Positions 17,672 through 25,166 of a stretch of DNA of 64,000 bases are shown here, piece by piece (within the stretch, counting starts at the first letter, position 1; every line of letters starts with the position of its first letter). Source of the stretch: RPQJ01 sp046347155. Lineage in GTDB: Bacteria > Pseudomonadota > Gammaproteobacteria > Steroidobacterales > Steroidobacteraceae. The stretch covers positions 1,550,001 through 1,614,000 of the forward strand of contig JAXMGT010000001.1 in assembly GCA_046347155.1 (NCBI GenBank). Direction: 5' to 3'. The translations under genes and the position numbers were made by a program. The notes below the pieces were generated by a model. The model did no database searches and was not told the origin of the DNA. It saw only the letters and a program-made list of their open reading frames with translations.

Positions 17672-18075
17672 GGGCGTCCCTGCGCGTCTCGCGTTCGTAC
17701 CCGGGTTCCTGTGGGCCCCGGATTATGGTCCAAATTGACCACTGCAGTGCAAGATTGGTCTATATACGGGGAAGGTCAGGGACGAGGTGCGGGACTTGGG
17801 ATTCGAGGATCGGGATGAGCCGCGCCCGCGGCTCGGTTGGGACGAGCGGAGTGGCGGCGATCGGCCGTCGACCCGGCCGGCCGAATCAAAGGCTCAAGCT
17901 CGGGCGGCGATAGCCTCGCGGAGGTGAGGGGTGTCGGCACTGTGGACGGCGTGGGTGGGGTCGTGAACGGAGTGGAGAGCGGCGGAACGCGTCGGAGGAG
18001 GATGACGACGGTGCTGCAGGCGCTCGCGATCGGGCGGCTGTGGGTCCGGATCGGGCAAGGAAAGGAGGCAACGGC
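17672..18075. other. Divergent intergenic region with nested palindromes
   Basis: About 400 bases between two divergent genes, with no protein I believe. It holds TGGTC-N6-GACCA at 17726-17741, the perfect decamer CACTGCAGTG at 17739-17748, an extra TGGTC half-site at 17756-17760, and a GC hairpin AGCCGCG-CC-CGCGGCT at 17818-17833. Minus-strand TTGCAC then CATAAT 19 bases later is a weak promoter for the zinc-ribbon gene; plus-strand TTGACC followed by TCTATA 18 bases later could serve the other side. Confidence 0.45.
17726..17760. promoter_or_regulatory. Palindromic operator-like cluster TGGTC-N6-GACCA
   Basis: The inverted repeat TGGTCCAAATTGACCA, then CACTGCAGTG, then a third TGGTC half-site directly before TATATA. 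It is AT-richer than its surroundings and lies where divergent promoters are expected. TGGTC/GACCA arms are typical of GntR-family operators, but no such regulator is encoded here, so this is only a candidate site. Confidence 0.45.
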
Positions 18076-18660
18076 GTGAGTGATCGGCCATGGTGGGCGA
18101 CGGTAGTGCAGTGGACTGTCTGGGCCCTGATCATGTCGGCGGTCATGGGATGGCTCGGACGGACGCGCATGAAGGCGAGGCCGGCGGGTGAGGACCGTCT
18201 ACTCCGGCACCCGACCAGCACCCTGGTCATCGCCATCGTCGGGTTGGGGCTCTTCGGCACGGTGACGGTGGCATCGATCGTGACGAGCAAGGGGCCCGGT
18301 GACTGGTGGATACCGCTCGTCGGTCTGGGGTTCATGTTGATGTCCGTGCCGATGGTGGTCGACTACTTTGTTGCCCGGCACGAAGTGACCGACGAGGGGT
18401 TGCACTACCGCAAATTCGTCGGAACCCGGAAATTCATGCGCTGGTCCGAGGTGCGGAACGTGCGGTATGCATCGGGGATGAAGTGGTTTCGGCTCGAATC
18501 GACGTCCGACGAAGTGGCGCGGCTGTCCGTGATGCTGATGGGTCTGCCAGAGTTCGCCCGGATGTTGCTCGCCCATGTGCCGGATGGCGCCATCGAGCCG
18601 GCGGCGTTGCCGTTGCTGCGGGAGACGGCGGCCGGACGGCCGCCGTCGGTCTGGATGTAG
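18076..18660 (+). CDS. Two-to-three-helix membrane protein with PH-like tail
   Basis: Protein of 194 residues from GTG 18076; AAAGGAGG lies eight bases upstream, which fixes the start. Helices at about residues 8-28 (VVQWTVWALIMSAVMGWLG), 45-67 and 75-95 precede a cytoplasmic tail, VTDEGLHYRKFVGTRKFMRW, with the beta pattern of a small PH-like domain (GLHYR...SEVRNVRY). I recall similar orphan proteins in Xanthomonadales-type genomes but know no function. Same architecture as the divergent gene at 17026-17496. Confidence 0.75.
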   Translation: MSDRPWWATVVQWTVWALIMSAVMGWLGRTRMKARPAGEDRLLRHPTSTLVIAIVGLGLFGTVTVASIVTSKGPGDWWIPLVGLGFMLMSVPMVVDYFVARHEVTDEGLHYRKFVGTRKFMRWSEVRNVRYASGMKWFRLESTSDEVARLSVMLMGLPEFARMLLAHVPDGAIEPAALPLLRETAAGRPPSVWM

Positions 18661-18675
18661 GGGGGGCATCGATCG

Positions 18676-18756
18676 ATGACCTACTCGAGGCTCAAGACGC
18701 GGCAGCGGGCGGAGCGGGACGGGTGGCCTGAGAACCTGGGATTGCGGGTGGTGTGA
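18676..18756 (+). pseudogene. N-terminal remnant of a HEPN-type hypothetical protein
   Basis: ATG 18676 opens a 26-codon frame, MTYSRLKTRQRAERDGWPEN then LGLRVV and TGA. This resembles the N-terminus of a family of about 220-residue HEPN-like proteins (…RLKTRQRAERD…LRVHRALSWLDRAE…) but stops just where the family's conserved HRALSWL should follow. The remainder is absent. I identify the family from memory of its N-terminus, so the call is tentative. Confidence 0.5.
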
Positions 18757-18786
18757 CCGTGGAACGGCGGGCCAAGGAGATTGCGA

Positions 18787-19083
18787 ATGGCGCTGACAGT
18801 GAGTGTCAACTCGATTGGGGAGCGGCTGTTTCAACTGCTCATTTACAGCGACGGTACGTTCATTGGTGAATACGAGCGGTCGCAGGAGGCCGACGTCGAA
18901 CGGAAGAAGCAGGAGATTGCCAATGCGGACGTCGTGCTGCTCGAAGTGTTCAGGAAGCACGGTCCGTTCGTCGTCCGGTGGAACAGACAGGCACGCCAGA
19001 AGTCGATCCGGGTGAATGACGTTCAGGTCGGGACGGTCCCGAAGGTGGCCTGGGAAACGCCGTCGTGGGAGCGAGGGGACTGA
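18787..19083 (+). CDS. Hypothetical protein, 98 residues
   Basis: Unrecognised soluble protein, MALTVSVNSIGERLFQLLIY at the start, with a middle section rich in charged residues (ERSQEADVERKKQEI, likely a short helix) and a basic C-terminal half. ATG 18787 is preceded by AAGGAG eight bases upstream, which supports real translation. It is in the same direction as the zinc-ribbon gene that follows after 43 bases. Confidence 0.5.
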   Translation: MALTVSVNSIGERLFQLLIYSDGTFIGEYERSQEADVERKKQEIANADVVLLEVFRKHGPFVVRWNRQARQKSIRVNDVQVGTVPKVAWETPSWERGD

Positions 19084-19126
19084 TCGTGGCCGGGTTGGAG
19101 TCGGCGAGCCAAAGGGGCGAGTGGTG

Positions 19127-19339
19127 ATGGGCGCGGCCGGCGGGCGCCGCAGGCGCTGTCCGAAGTGCGGGGCGGTGGCCGGGGTCCGGATCCTCTACGG
19201 GTATCCGACCGAGGAAGCGTTTCTCGCGGAGCAACGCGGGGAGCTCGTGCTCGGGGGGTGCATGATGGAGGTCGATGACCCGACGCATGCGTGCACGGAG
19301 TGCGGGGAGCGGTGGGTGCAGAAGGGTCGCGGCGAATGA
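19127..19339 (+). CDS. Small zinc-ribbon protein, 70 residues
   Basis: Contains RRCPKCGAVAGVRILYGYPT, a central glycine-rich LVLGGCMMEVDDPTHACTEC and a GERW ending. The CPKC/CTEC pairs with GGC between them are the pattern of a widespread family of short zinc-binding orphan proteins. Start is ATG 19127 or one of two GTG codons just before it (19121, 19124); AAAGGGG lies upstream. The stop overlaps the ATG of the next, broken gene (ATGA), so the two were once coupled. Confidence 0.7.
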   Translation: MGAAGGRRRRCPKCGAVAGVRILYGYPTEEAFLAEQRGELVLGGCMMEVDDPTHACTECGERWVQKGRGE

Positions 19340-19898
19340 ATGGCACGGACATTCAGTGCGTGGCGCCGAAGTCGCTGCGCGACCCGGTGGCTCAGGCGCG
19401 ACGCGTGGCAGCGCTTCATGCCCTGCACATTGCGCCGCTGACCGAATCTGTGGAGTCACTGCGCGCGAGGTCGGCCCCGACTACTCGATACCTTACTTCG
19501 ATCCTCTCGACGGTGGCACGCTCGCGACGTTGCTGTATCTGCTCGAGGCGCCGGGTCCAAGGGCCGTCGCCAGCGGGTTCGTGTCGCGGGACAACCCGGA
19601 TGAGACCGCGAAGAGTTTCCTGCTCCTCAATCAGGAAGCGGGCATTGATCGCCGAAGGACGGTGGTCTGGAACATCGTGCCCTGGTACCTGGGCGACGGT
19701 GGCCGGATACGGGCGGCCGAGGTCGGGGACACCACTGCGGGGGCCGGGAGTCTCGAACGGTTGTTCGGGCTACTGCCGCGGGATCGCTGCGTTGCCGCTG
19801 ATCCGCGGGATTCGGGTGCCCGTCACCGACCCGGCGAGATTCGTCTTTCGATGGACGCTGGTTGGGATGTCGGCGCGGCGGTGTGGAAGGTAGGGTGA
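19336..19898 (+). pseudogene. Frameshifted uracil-DNA-glycosylase-like protein
   Basis: From ATG 19336 the frame encodes SLRDPVAQARRVAALHALHI then APLTESVESLRA, a normal N-terminus for this UDG-superfamily group. The homology then jumps to another frame: YFDPLDGG, LEAPGPRAVASGFVSRDNPD, VVWNIVPWYLGDGG. A one-base deletion in the CGCGCG run near 19465-19470 accounts for it. After LERLFGLLP the expected C-terminal motifs are missing in all frames, so the gene looks decayed rather than misread. Intact relatives are about 200 residues long; members seen near small zinc proteins elsewhere have no confirmed activity. Confidence 0.7.
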
Positions 19899-19960
19899 CG
19901 GCCTGGAGTGGACCGTCAAGGCAGCATGCCGGCGCGCCAAGAAGGGGAACGGGCACTCAA

Positions 19961-20239
19961 TTGACTGCGTGCTCGTGCCGAAACTGTGGGACGAGGTTTC
20001 CAGCCGGAGACAACCGGAAGCTGGTGCTCGATCCGAACTACTCCGCGCTGGGCCTGGTCGGCACTGTACTAGCCGATTTGCGGGACTTTGATCGGGTGGT
20101 GTGCCCGAAGTGCGGGCACGAGTTTCGGGTCGATGGCGTCAAGATGTTCGGCATCTTCCAGCGACGGCTGTACTGGGCGCTGTTCGCGCTGCTCGCGACA
20201 TCAATGGTCGCGCTCTGGTTCTATCTGCGGAGCCGTTGA
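19961..20239 (+). CDS. Zinc-ribbon protein with C-terminal membrane helix
   Basis: Protein of 92 residues from TTG 19961 (GAAGGGG about 13 bases upstream; the start is not certain). Pairs CRNC near residue 7 and CPKCGHEF near residue 51 form a probable zinc ribbon, interrupted by a 40-residue insert (VLDPNYSALGLVGTVLADL). A single C-terminal helix, WALFALLATSMVALWFYL, would make it tail-anchored. Function unknown. Confidence 0.6.
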   Translation: MTACSCRNCGTRFPAGDNRKLVLDPNYSALGLVGTVLADLRDFDRVVCPKCGHEFRVDGVKMFGIFQRRLYWALFALLATSMVALWFYLRSR

Positions 20240-20427
20240 GCGAGCGATCAGGTCGGTGCGGACGAACGGGGCGACGGGGCGGGTCGGATGCCGCGCGGGA
20301 GTGACGCAATTCTAGGGAGGATGGTGATGGCCAGGGGACGGCGGGTTGGTGCGGAGCGGGTGGTGCCGCGGGAGGTCGTGGCGGAACGGCTGTGGCCCGA
20401 AGGATGGCCGCTCACCGGAGTTGCGAA

Positions 20428-20823
20428 TTGAGCGTCGATCCGGTGGCCGTGCAACCGAAGGCGTTCTGCCTGGCCGTCGGTGGGTATCCGACCGGCACGT
20501 CGGTGGTCGTGTGGCGGCGTGGCGTCGTACGGTACGTGCCACCGATGTCCAAGATCGGGGATGCCGACAACCGGCTGATCGTGCCAACCGCGGAAGAATG
20601 CGCAGCGTTTGCCAGGGTGCTGCGGCGGATCCGGGTTTGTGACTGGGACGAGCGGTACGAGTTTCCGGAGATTTGCGATGGGACGCAGTGGCGTCTGCTC
20701 GTCGACTGGCCCGGGCTTGCGCGGGTTCGCGCCAGGGGGTCGAACGAGTATCCGCCGCGGTTTGGTGTGCTGCTCAAGGCGGTCGGGGCGCTCACTCGAG
20801 GAGCATTTGCCGAGCAGATATAA
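20428..20823 (+). CDS. Hypothetical protein, about 131 residues
   Basis: Soluble orphan protein with the pattern VVWRRGVVRYVP ... RLIVPTAEECAAFARVLRRI ... VCDWDERYEFPEICDGTQWR ... GSNEYPPRFGVLLKAV; the CDGTQW-x-L and GSNxYP elements recur in a family of small proteins of unknown function. I chose TTG 20428, with GGAG seven bases upstream; ATG 20404 and GTG 20392 are alternatives. A 34-codon frame at 20327-20431, starting six bases after AGGGAGG, ends in a TTGA overlap with this start and may be a leader peptide or chance. Confidence 0.6.
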   Translation: MSVDPVAVQPKAFCLAVGGYPTGTSVVVWRRGVVRYVPPMSKIGDADNRLIVPTAEECAAFARVLRRIRVCDWDERYEFPEICDGTQWRLLVDWPGLARVRARGSNEYPPRFGVLLKAVGALTRGAFAEQI

Positions 20824-20919
20824 AACCGCCGACGGTCAGTGGCGCAGCAATTGCGACAGAAAGACTTCAGGATCGAAGTGAAAATGCACGCATTGCCCCG
20901 GCAGTTTGGGAAAAACTCG

Positions 20920-21387
20920 TCACGCCCGGTCGACCCGGCACGCATAGCATCCGCGGCGGGCATTGTGGACGTGCAGGTAGCTGACCTCCGGGGTAGCCAG
21001 GAACCGGCGGATGAGTGGCTCGAGTGCCGTCCCCTCGATCACTTCGGCGTCGACCATGCAGTCGTGAGGGTCATACGCGCGCACTGACAACAGTCGGCGA
21101 CGCTGCTGCTCCGGGACGGCATTGATCACGGTGCGCGTGGCGGCGGCGCTGCGGCGGATGAAGATCGGACCGGCGGACGCGTACGGCGTGCGGGCCGGCA
21201 GGTGCGCATAGGACAACAACAGCAGTTCCTCACCGGGTGCCGCATCCTCGAGCGTGATGCGACAGGGATAGGCGTTGGGGGCATCGGCGATGACGCGCCG
21301 GACTCCGCGGGCGCGGAGCGCGTCGTCGTCGAGATTCAGCAGCGCTGCGAATTCGGCCAGTGGCAAGCCGGTGATCCTGAAGTCCAT
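20920..21387 (-). CDS. DUF1203 family protein
   Basis: The 155-residue protein starts MDFRITGLPLAEFAALL and includes YPCRITLEDAAPGEELLLLS, GPIFIRR, LSVRAYD and VHNARRGCYACRVDR, which match DUF1203 along the whole length. The family is common as a stand-alone gene in proteobacteria and has no assigned function. ATG 21387 was chosen because the homology begins there. It runs toward the preceding gene, with stops about 100 bases apart. Confidence 0.85.
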   Translation of the reverse strand: MDFRITGLPLAEFAALLNLDDDALRARGVRRVIADAPNAYPCRITLEDAAPGEELLLLSYAHLPARTPYASAGPIFIRRSAAATRTVINAVPEQQRRRLLSVRAYDPHDCMVDAEVIEGTALEPLIRRFLATPEVSYLHVHNARRGCYACRVDRA

Positions 21388-21615
21388 GCGTGTCGCTCCA
21401 CGGCGGCGGGAATGCCGCGACGACGAAGGTTGGCGCGTGCGCGAGCCGGGGGCCACCCGAATCGAGCTGTCCGTCTGGCCGATCTAAAGGTGCCGGGTGT
21501 GCAGCGCGGGCGCTGTCCGAGGTACAGTCGCGGGCCCGCTGATTCGTCCGGCGCGAGAACCGCGGTGTGGGGTGTTTTTCAGCCGAAGAATCGATCAACG
21601 ATCACGCACAAGCAC

Positions 21616-22101
21616 ATGGTTACAAGAGTCCTGTTCGTCTGCATGGGCAACATCTGCCGCTCGCCCACGGCCGAGGGCGTGTTCCGCAAGCTCGTCGCTG
21701 AGCGCGCGGCGCACCTCGAGCTCGAGATCGACTCCGCGGGCACCCACGGCTACCACGTCGGCGATCCGCCGGATCCACGCAGCATCGAGGCCGCGGCGCG
21801 CCGCGGCGTGGACCTGACCCCGCTCAGGGCCCGTAAAGTGGGTGCGCGCGACTTCGAGCGCTTCGACCTGATCCTCGCGATGGACCGGCTCAACCGGGAG
21901 ACGCTGATCGATCGCTGCCCGCCCGAGTACCACTCGCGGGTGCGGCTATTCCTCGAGTTTGCGCCCGGCATCGACGAGCAGGACGTGCCGGACCCGTACT
22001 ACGGCGGGCCGGCCGGATTCGAGCAGGTGCTCGACCTCGTCGAGGAGGCCTGTGTGGGCCTCCTCGACGAAGTGCGTCGTCAGGTGACGGCGCGGCGCTG
22101 A
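21616..22101 (+). CDS. Low-molecular-weight protein-tyrosine phosphatase
   Basis: The 161-residue protein carries the P-loop VCMGNICRSPTAEG at its N-terminus (Cys9-X5-Arg15) and the general-acid loop DVPDPYYGG near residue 125, so all catalytic residues of the LMW-PTP family are present. In pseudomonads the homologous gene follows kdsB and precedes murB-rne; here about 12 kb of other genes lie between. Likely substrates (a tyrosine kinase for polysaccharide export) are not in the window. The upstream 228 bases show no other gene. Confidence 0.93.
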   Translation: MVTRVLFVCMGNICRSPTAEGVFRKLVAERAAHLELEIDSAGTHGYHVGDPPDPRSIEAAARRGVDLTPLRARKVGARDFERFDLILAMDRLNRETLIDRCPPEYHSRVRLFLEFAPGIDEQDVPDPYYGGPAGFEQVLDLVEEACVGLLDEVRRQVTARR

Positions 22102-22114
22102 GCGCCGCCCCGGG

Positions 22115-24784
22115 TCACGGTTCGTCGCGCGGCGTCTCGCGGGTCGAGTCGTTCGGCGGCGACGGCGTCCATTCCTGGACTTCGTGCGACGGCCGGACCG
22201 CCGGCGGCGGTGGCGGCTCGTAACGCACGGGTTCCGGACGGTGCGCGAAGTCGAACGAACCCGGCTGCGGCGGCGGCGCTTCGGGCCGCCAGGCCGGGGC
22301 CGCCGGTGTCTCGGCGAATGCCGGGCGCGGCGGACGCGGCGCCTGTTCGACTGCGGCCGGCGGGTTCCACGCGGGCTCCGCACCGCGCTCGGGGCGCTCG
22401 CCGTTCGCGTCGTTCATTTCCGGTGCACCGCTCTCGGCGCGCGGCTCGCCAGCCGGCGCGCCTTCGCCGCCGTCTCGACGACGACGACGTCCGCCGCGGC
22501 GCGACCGACGCCCGCTGCGTTCGCCGCGCTCACCCTCGGGCCGGTCGCCCTGCGGGCGGTCACCGCCCGGCGGGCGCTCGCCCTGCATCGGCCGCGCATC
22601 GCCACCGTCCTGCGCTTCCGCGCGCGGCGGAGGCGGGGGCGTCGGTGCGGCCTGCGGGGCCGGTTGGCGCTGCGGCTGTTCGGGACGACGGTCGCGGTTC
22701 CCGCCCTGGGCCTGCTGCTCGGGCCGGCGATTGCCGTCCCGGCGCTCGCCGCGATCGCCGCCACGCTGCTCGTTGCGCTGGTCATTGCGCTCGGCGCCGC
22801 GTTGCTCATTGCGTTCGCCGCCGCGCTTCTCGTCGCGACGGTTGCGATCACGGTCGCCGCGCTCGCCGCCGCGCTTCTCGTCGCGGCCGCGATCGTCTCG
22901 ACGCCCGTCGCGACGACCCTCGTGGCGACCTTCGTGTCCGCGGCGCTCGTCGCGGTCACGGCGGTTGCGATCGCGATCGCGGTCGCGGCCACGCTCGTCC
23001 CGGCGGCCGTGGCCGCCGGCGCGCTCTTCGGCCGGGGCCGGCGCACGCTTGTCGCCGAACAGCCAGTGCCAGATCCGCACGAAGATGCCGTCGCGCGGGC
23101 CGTACTGCGGCACCGCCACCGCCACGGGGGCGGCGACCGGAGCCGCGACCGGCTCGGGCGCGGGCGGCGGGGCGGGCGTGCTCGGCACGACCGTCGTGAC
23201 GGCCGGGACCGGCGGCGGCGGGGCCTTTTCCTCGGCCGCGATGGCCTCGAGGTCGATCTTCGGCTCGACGGCCATCTGGTGGCTGATCACCGAGAACTCG
23301 GGCAGTTCGGCCTCGTCGTCGCGGACGCGGCGCAGTTCGTAGGCGGGCGTGTCGAGGTAGCGGTTCGGCACCAGGATCACGTCGACGCCGCTGCGCGACT
23401 CGATGTTGTTCAGGAAGTCGCGCTTCTCGTTCATCAGGTACGTCGCGACGTCCACCGGCAGCTGCGCGATCACCTTCGAGGTGCGGTCCTTGCGGGCCTC
23501 CTCGCCAATCAGCCGCAGGATCGCGAGCGCCAGCGACTCGACGCTGCGGATCACGCCCATGCCGTTGCAGCGCGGGCAGGTGATGTTGGTGGTCTCGCTG
23601 ATCGAGGGGCGCAGGCGCTGCCGCGACAGCTCGAGCAGCCCGAAGCGCGAAATCTTGCCGATCTGGATCCGGGCACGGTCCTGCTTCACCGAGTCGCGCA
23701 GCCGGTCCTCGACCGCGCGCTGGTTCTTCTGCGACTCCATGTCGATGAAGTCGATGACGATGAGCCCGCCCACGTCGCGCAGGCGCATCTGGCGGGCGAT
23801 CTCGTCGGCCGCCTCGAGGTTGGTGTTGAACGCGGTCGTCTCGATGTCGGTGCCGCGGGTGCTGCGCGCCGAGTTGATGTCGATCGAGACCAGCGCCTCG
23901 GTGTGGTCGATCACGATCGAGCCGCCCGAGGGCAGATTGACCTTGTGGGCGTACGCCGACTCGATCTGGCTCTCGATCTGGTAGCGGGTGAACAGCGGGA
24001 CGTGGTCGTCGTAGAACTTGAGCTTGCGCAGGTTCGCCGGCATGAAGCGCTGCATGTAGTCCTGCGCCTCGGCGTAGATGTCCTGCTTGTCGATCAGGAT
24101 CTCGCCGATGTCGTCGGACAGGTAGTCGCGCAGCGCGCGCAGGATCGCCTTCGACTCCTGGTAGATCAGGAACGGGGCGGGCCGGCCGTCCGAGGCCTGC
24201 TTCACGGCGTTCCAGATGTCGACCAGGTTGTTGACGTCCCACTGCAGCTCTTCGGCCGTGCGGCCGACGCCGGCCGTGCGCACGATGGCGCCCATGCCGT
24301 CGGGGATCTGCAGGCTGTCCATCGCCTCGCGCAGGTTGTCGCGGTCGTCGCCCTCGATCCGGCGCGACACGCCGCCGGCGCGCGGGTTGTTCGGCATCAG
24401 CACCAGGAAGCGGCCAGCGAGGCTCACGAAGGTCGTGAGCGCGGCACCCTTGTTGCCGCGTTCTTCCTTCTCGACCTGGACGATCAGCTCCTGGCCTTCC
24501 TGGATCAGCTCGCGGATGCCGGGACGGCCGTCGCCGCCCTCCTGCGACTTGAAGTACTCGCGGGAGATTTCCTTGAGCGGCAGGAAGCCGTGGCGCTCCG
24601 CGCCGTAGTCGACGAACGCCGCCTCGAGGCTGGGCTCGACGCGGGTGATCCGGCCCTTGTAGACGTTGGCCTTCTTCGTTTCCCGGGACGGGATCTCTAT
24701 GTCGAGGTCGTAGATCCGCTGGCCGTCAACCAGCGCAACGCGCAACTCCTCTTCCTGGGTTGCGTTGACGAGCATTCTCTTCAT
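22115..24784 (-). CDS. rne: Ribonuclease E
   Basis: Endoribonuclease that starts mRNA decay and matures 5S rRNA and tRNAs. The 889 residues comprise an S1 domain (about 38-120), the 5'-sensor/RNase H-like region, the catalytic DNase I-like domain with SIDINSARST and VIDFIDME, and the zinc link CPRCNGMG near residues 402-409. The C-terminal 360 residues are low complexity: first Pro/Ala-rich, then Arg/Asp/Gly-rich tandem units (ERNEQRG-like), then Pro-rich, as expected for a degradosome scaffold. The SD sequence lies in a hairpin directly before ATG 24784. Length and the tail fit RNase E, not RNase G. Confidence 0.96.
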   Translation of the reverse strand: MKRMLVNATQEEELRVALVDGQRIYDLDIEIPSRETKKANVYKGRITRVEPSLEAAFVDYGAERHGFLPLKEISREYFKSQEGGDGRPGIRELIQEGQELIVQVEKEERGNKGAALTTFVSLAGRFLVLMPNNPRAGGVSRRIEGDDRDNLREAMDSLQIPDGMGAIVRTAGVGRTAEELQWDVNNLVDIWNAVKQASDGRPAPFLIYQESKAILRALRDYLSDDIGEILIDKQDIYAEAQDYMQRFMPANLRKLKFYDDHVPLFTRYQIESQIESAYAHKVNLPSGGSIVIDHTEALVSIDINSARSTRGTDIETTAFNTNLEAADEIARQMRLRDVGGLIVIDFIDMESQKNQRAVEDRLRDSVKQDRARIQIGKISRFGLLELSRQRLRPSISETTNITCPRCNGMGVIRSVESLALAILRLIGEEARKDRTSKVIAQLPVDVATYLMNEKRDFLNNIESRSGVDVILVPNRYLDTPAYELRRVRDDEAELPEFSVISHQMAVEPKIDLEAIAAEEKAPPPPVPAVTTVVPSTPAPPPAPEPVAAPVAAPVAVAVPQYGPRDGIFVRIWHWLFGDKRAPAPAEERAGGHGRRDERGRDRDRDRNRRDRDERRGHEGRHEGRRDGRRDDRGRDEKRGGERGDRDRNRRDEKRGGERNEQRGAERNDQRNEQRGGDRGERRDGNRRPEQQAQGGNRDRRPEQPQRQPAPQAAPTPPPPPRAEAQDGGDARPMQGERPPGGDRPQGDRPEGERGERSGRRSRRGGRRRRRDGGEGAPAGEPRAESGAPEMNDANGERPERGAEPAWNPPAAVEQAPRPPRPAFAETPAAPAWRPEAPPPQPGSFDFAHRPEPVRYEPPPPPAVRPSHEVQEWTPSPPNDSTRETPRDEP

Positions 24785-24814
24785 CGGTCCTCGCTGTATA
24801 CGAGTTGAGGACCG
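24785..24814 (-). promoter_or_regulatory. Hairpin sequestering the rne ribosome-binding site
   Basis: On the minus strand CGGTCCTC, a 14-base loop, then GAGGACCG abut the rne ATG with no gap. The 3' arm contains GAGG, the only Shine-Dalgarno candidate, four bases before the start codon. An eight-pair GC-rich stem here would block ribosome binding. RNase E feeds back on its own mRNA through the 5' UTR in E. coli, which makes a regulatory role reasonable. Confidence 0.6.
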
Positions 24815-25166
24815 TGAACGCCCGCGCGGGCGGTGCCGGGTGCCTGGGGAGAGGTCTTGCAGCGGCCTGGGTCATGCGGCTGTTATTTTCCGCGCCCGCA
24901 CCAGAGAGGGGCAGGGCGCTCGACCGAATCCTGGGTGTCTGGCATCGATCCCGCCGGGGATCGCGCGGGTCCGCCGCCCGCCCGGGCTGCGGCACCTGCA
25001 CGTGTTCACGGCAGTGCGATGGTCTGAAACTTCAGAACCAACTAAGATGCGGGCGCCTCGGGCCGCCAGGCCTTCGGTCACCGCGCCGATTTGCGCCAAT
25101 CCGTCCGCACGGGCGTCTGGACGGCGCTACGGGGTTGGACTCTAGCAAGCGAAGGCCGGCAAATCA
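24815..25166. other. Divergent rne/rluC intergenic region
   Basis: About 350 bases holding the rne leader and both promoters. Short AT-rich patches (TTATTTTCC near 24890, and 25020-25050) are the likely promoter positions, but I see no convincing -35/-10 pair. No credible protein on either strand. The length fits a long rne 5' UTR as in E. coli. Confidence 0.4.

Noticed and set aside
17837..18079. An 80-codon plus-strand frame before the membrane gene
   Set aside because: Gly/Val/Arg-rich, no ribosome-binding site or motif, and overlaps the following start, which has a strong SD.
20327..20431. A 34-codon frame after AGGGAGG
   Set aside because: Good SD position and TTGA overlap with the next gene, but no homology and very short; kept only as a possible leader in the neighbouring entry.
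14800..21400. Integron cassette array
   Set aside because: Small orphan genes suggest it, but they lie on both strands, no integrase is seen and no attC core pair (RYYYAAC/GTTRRRY) was found at the gene ends.
22184..24808. An 874-codon plus-strand frame opposite rne
   Set aside because: Antisense to RNase E, repetitive Arg/Ala/Val composition from the repeat-rich tail of rne, no domain.
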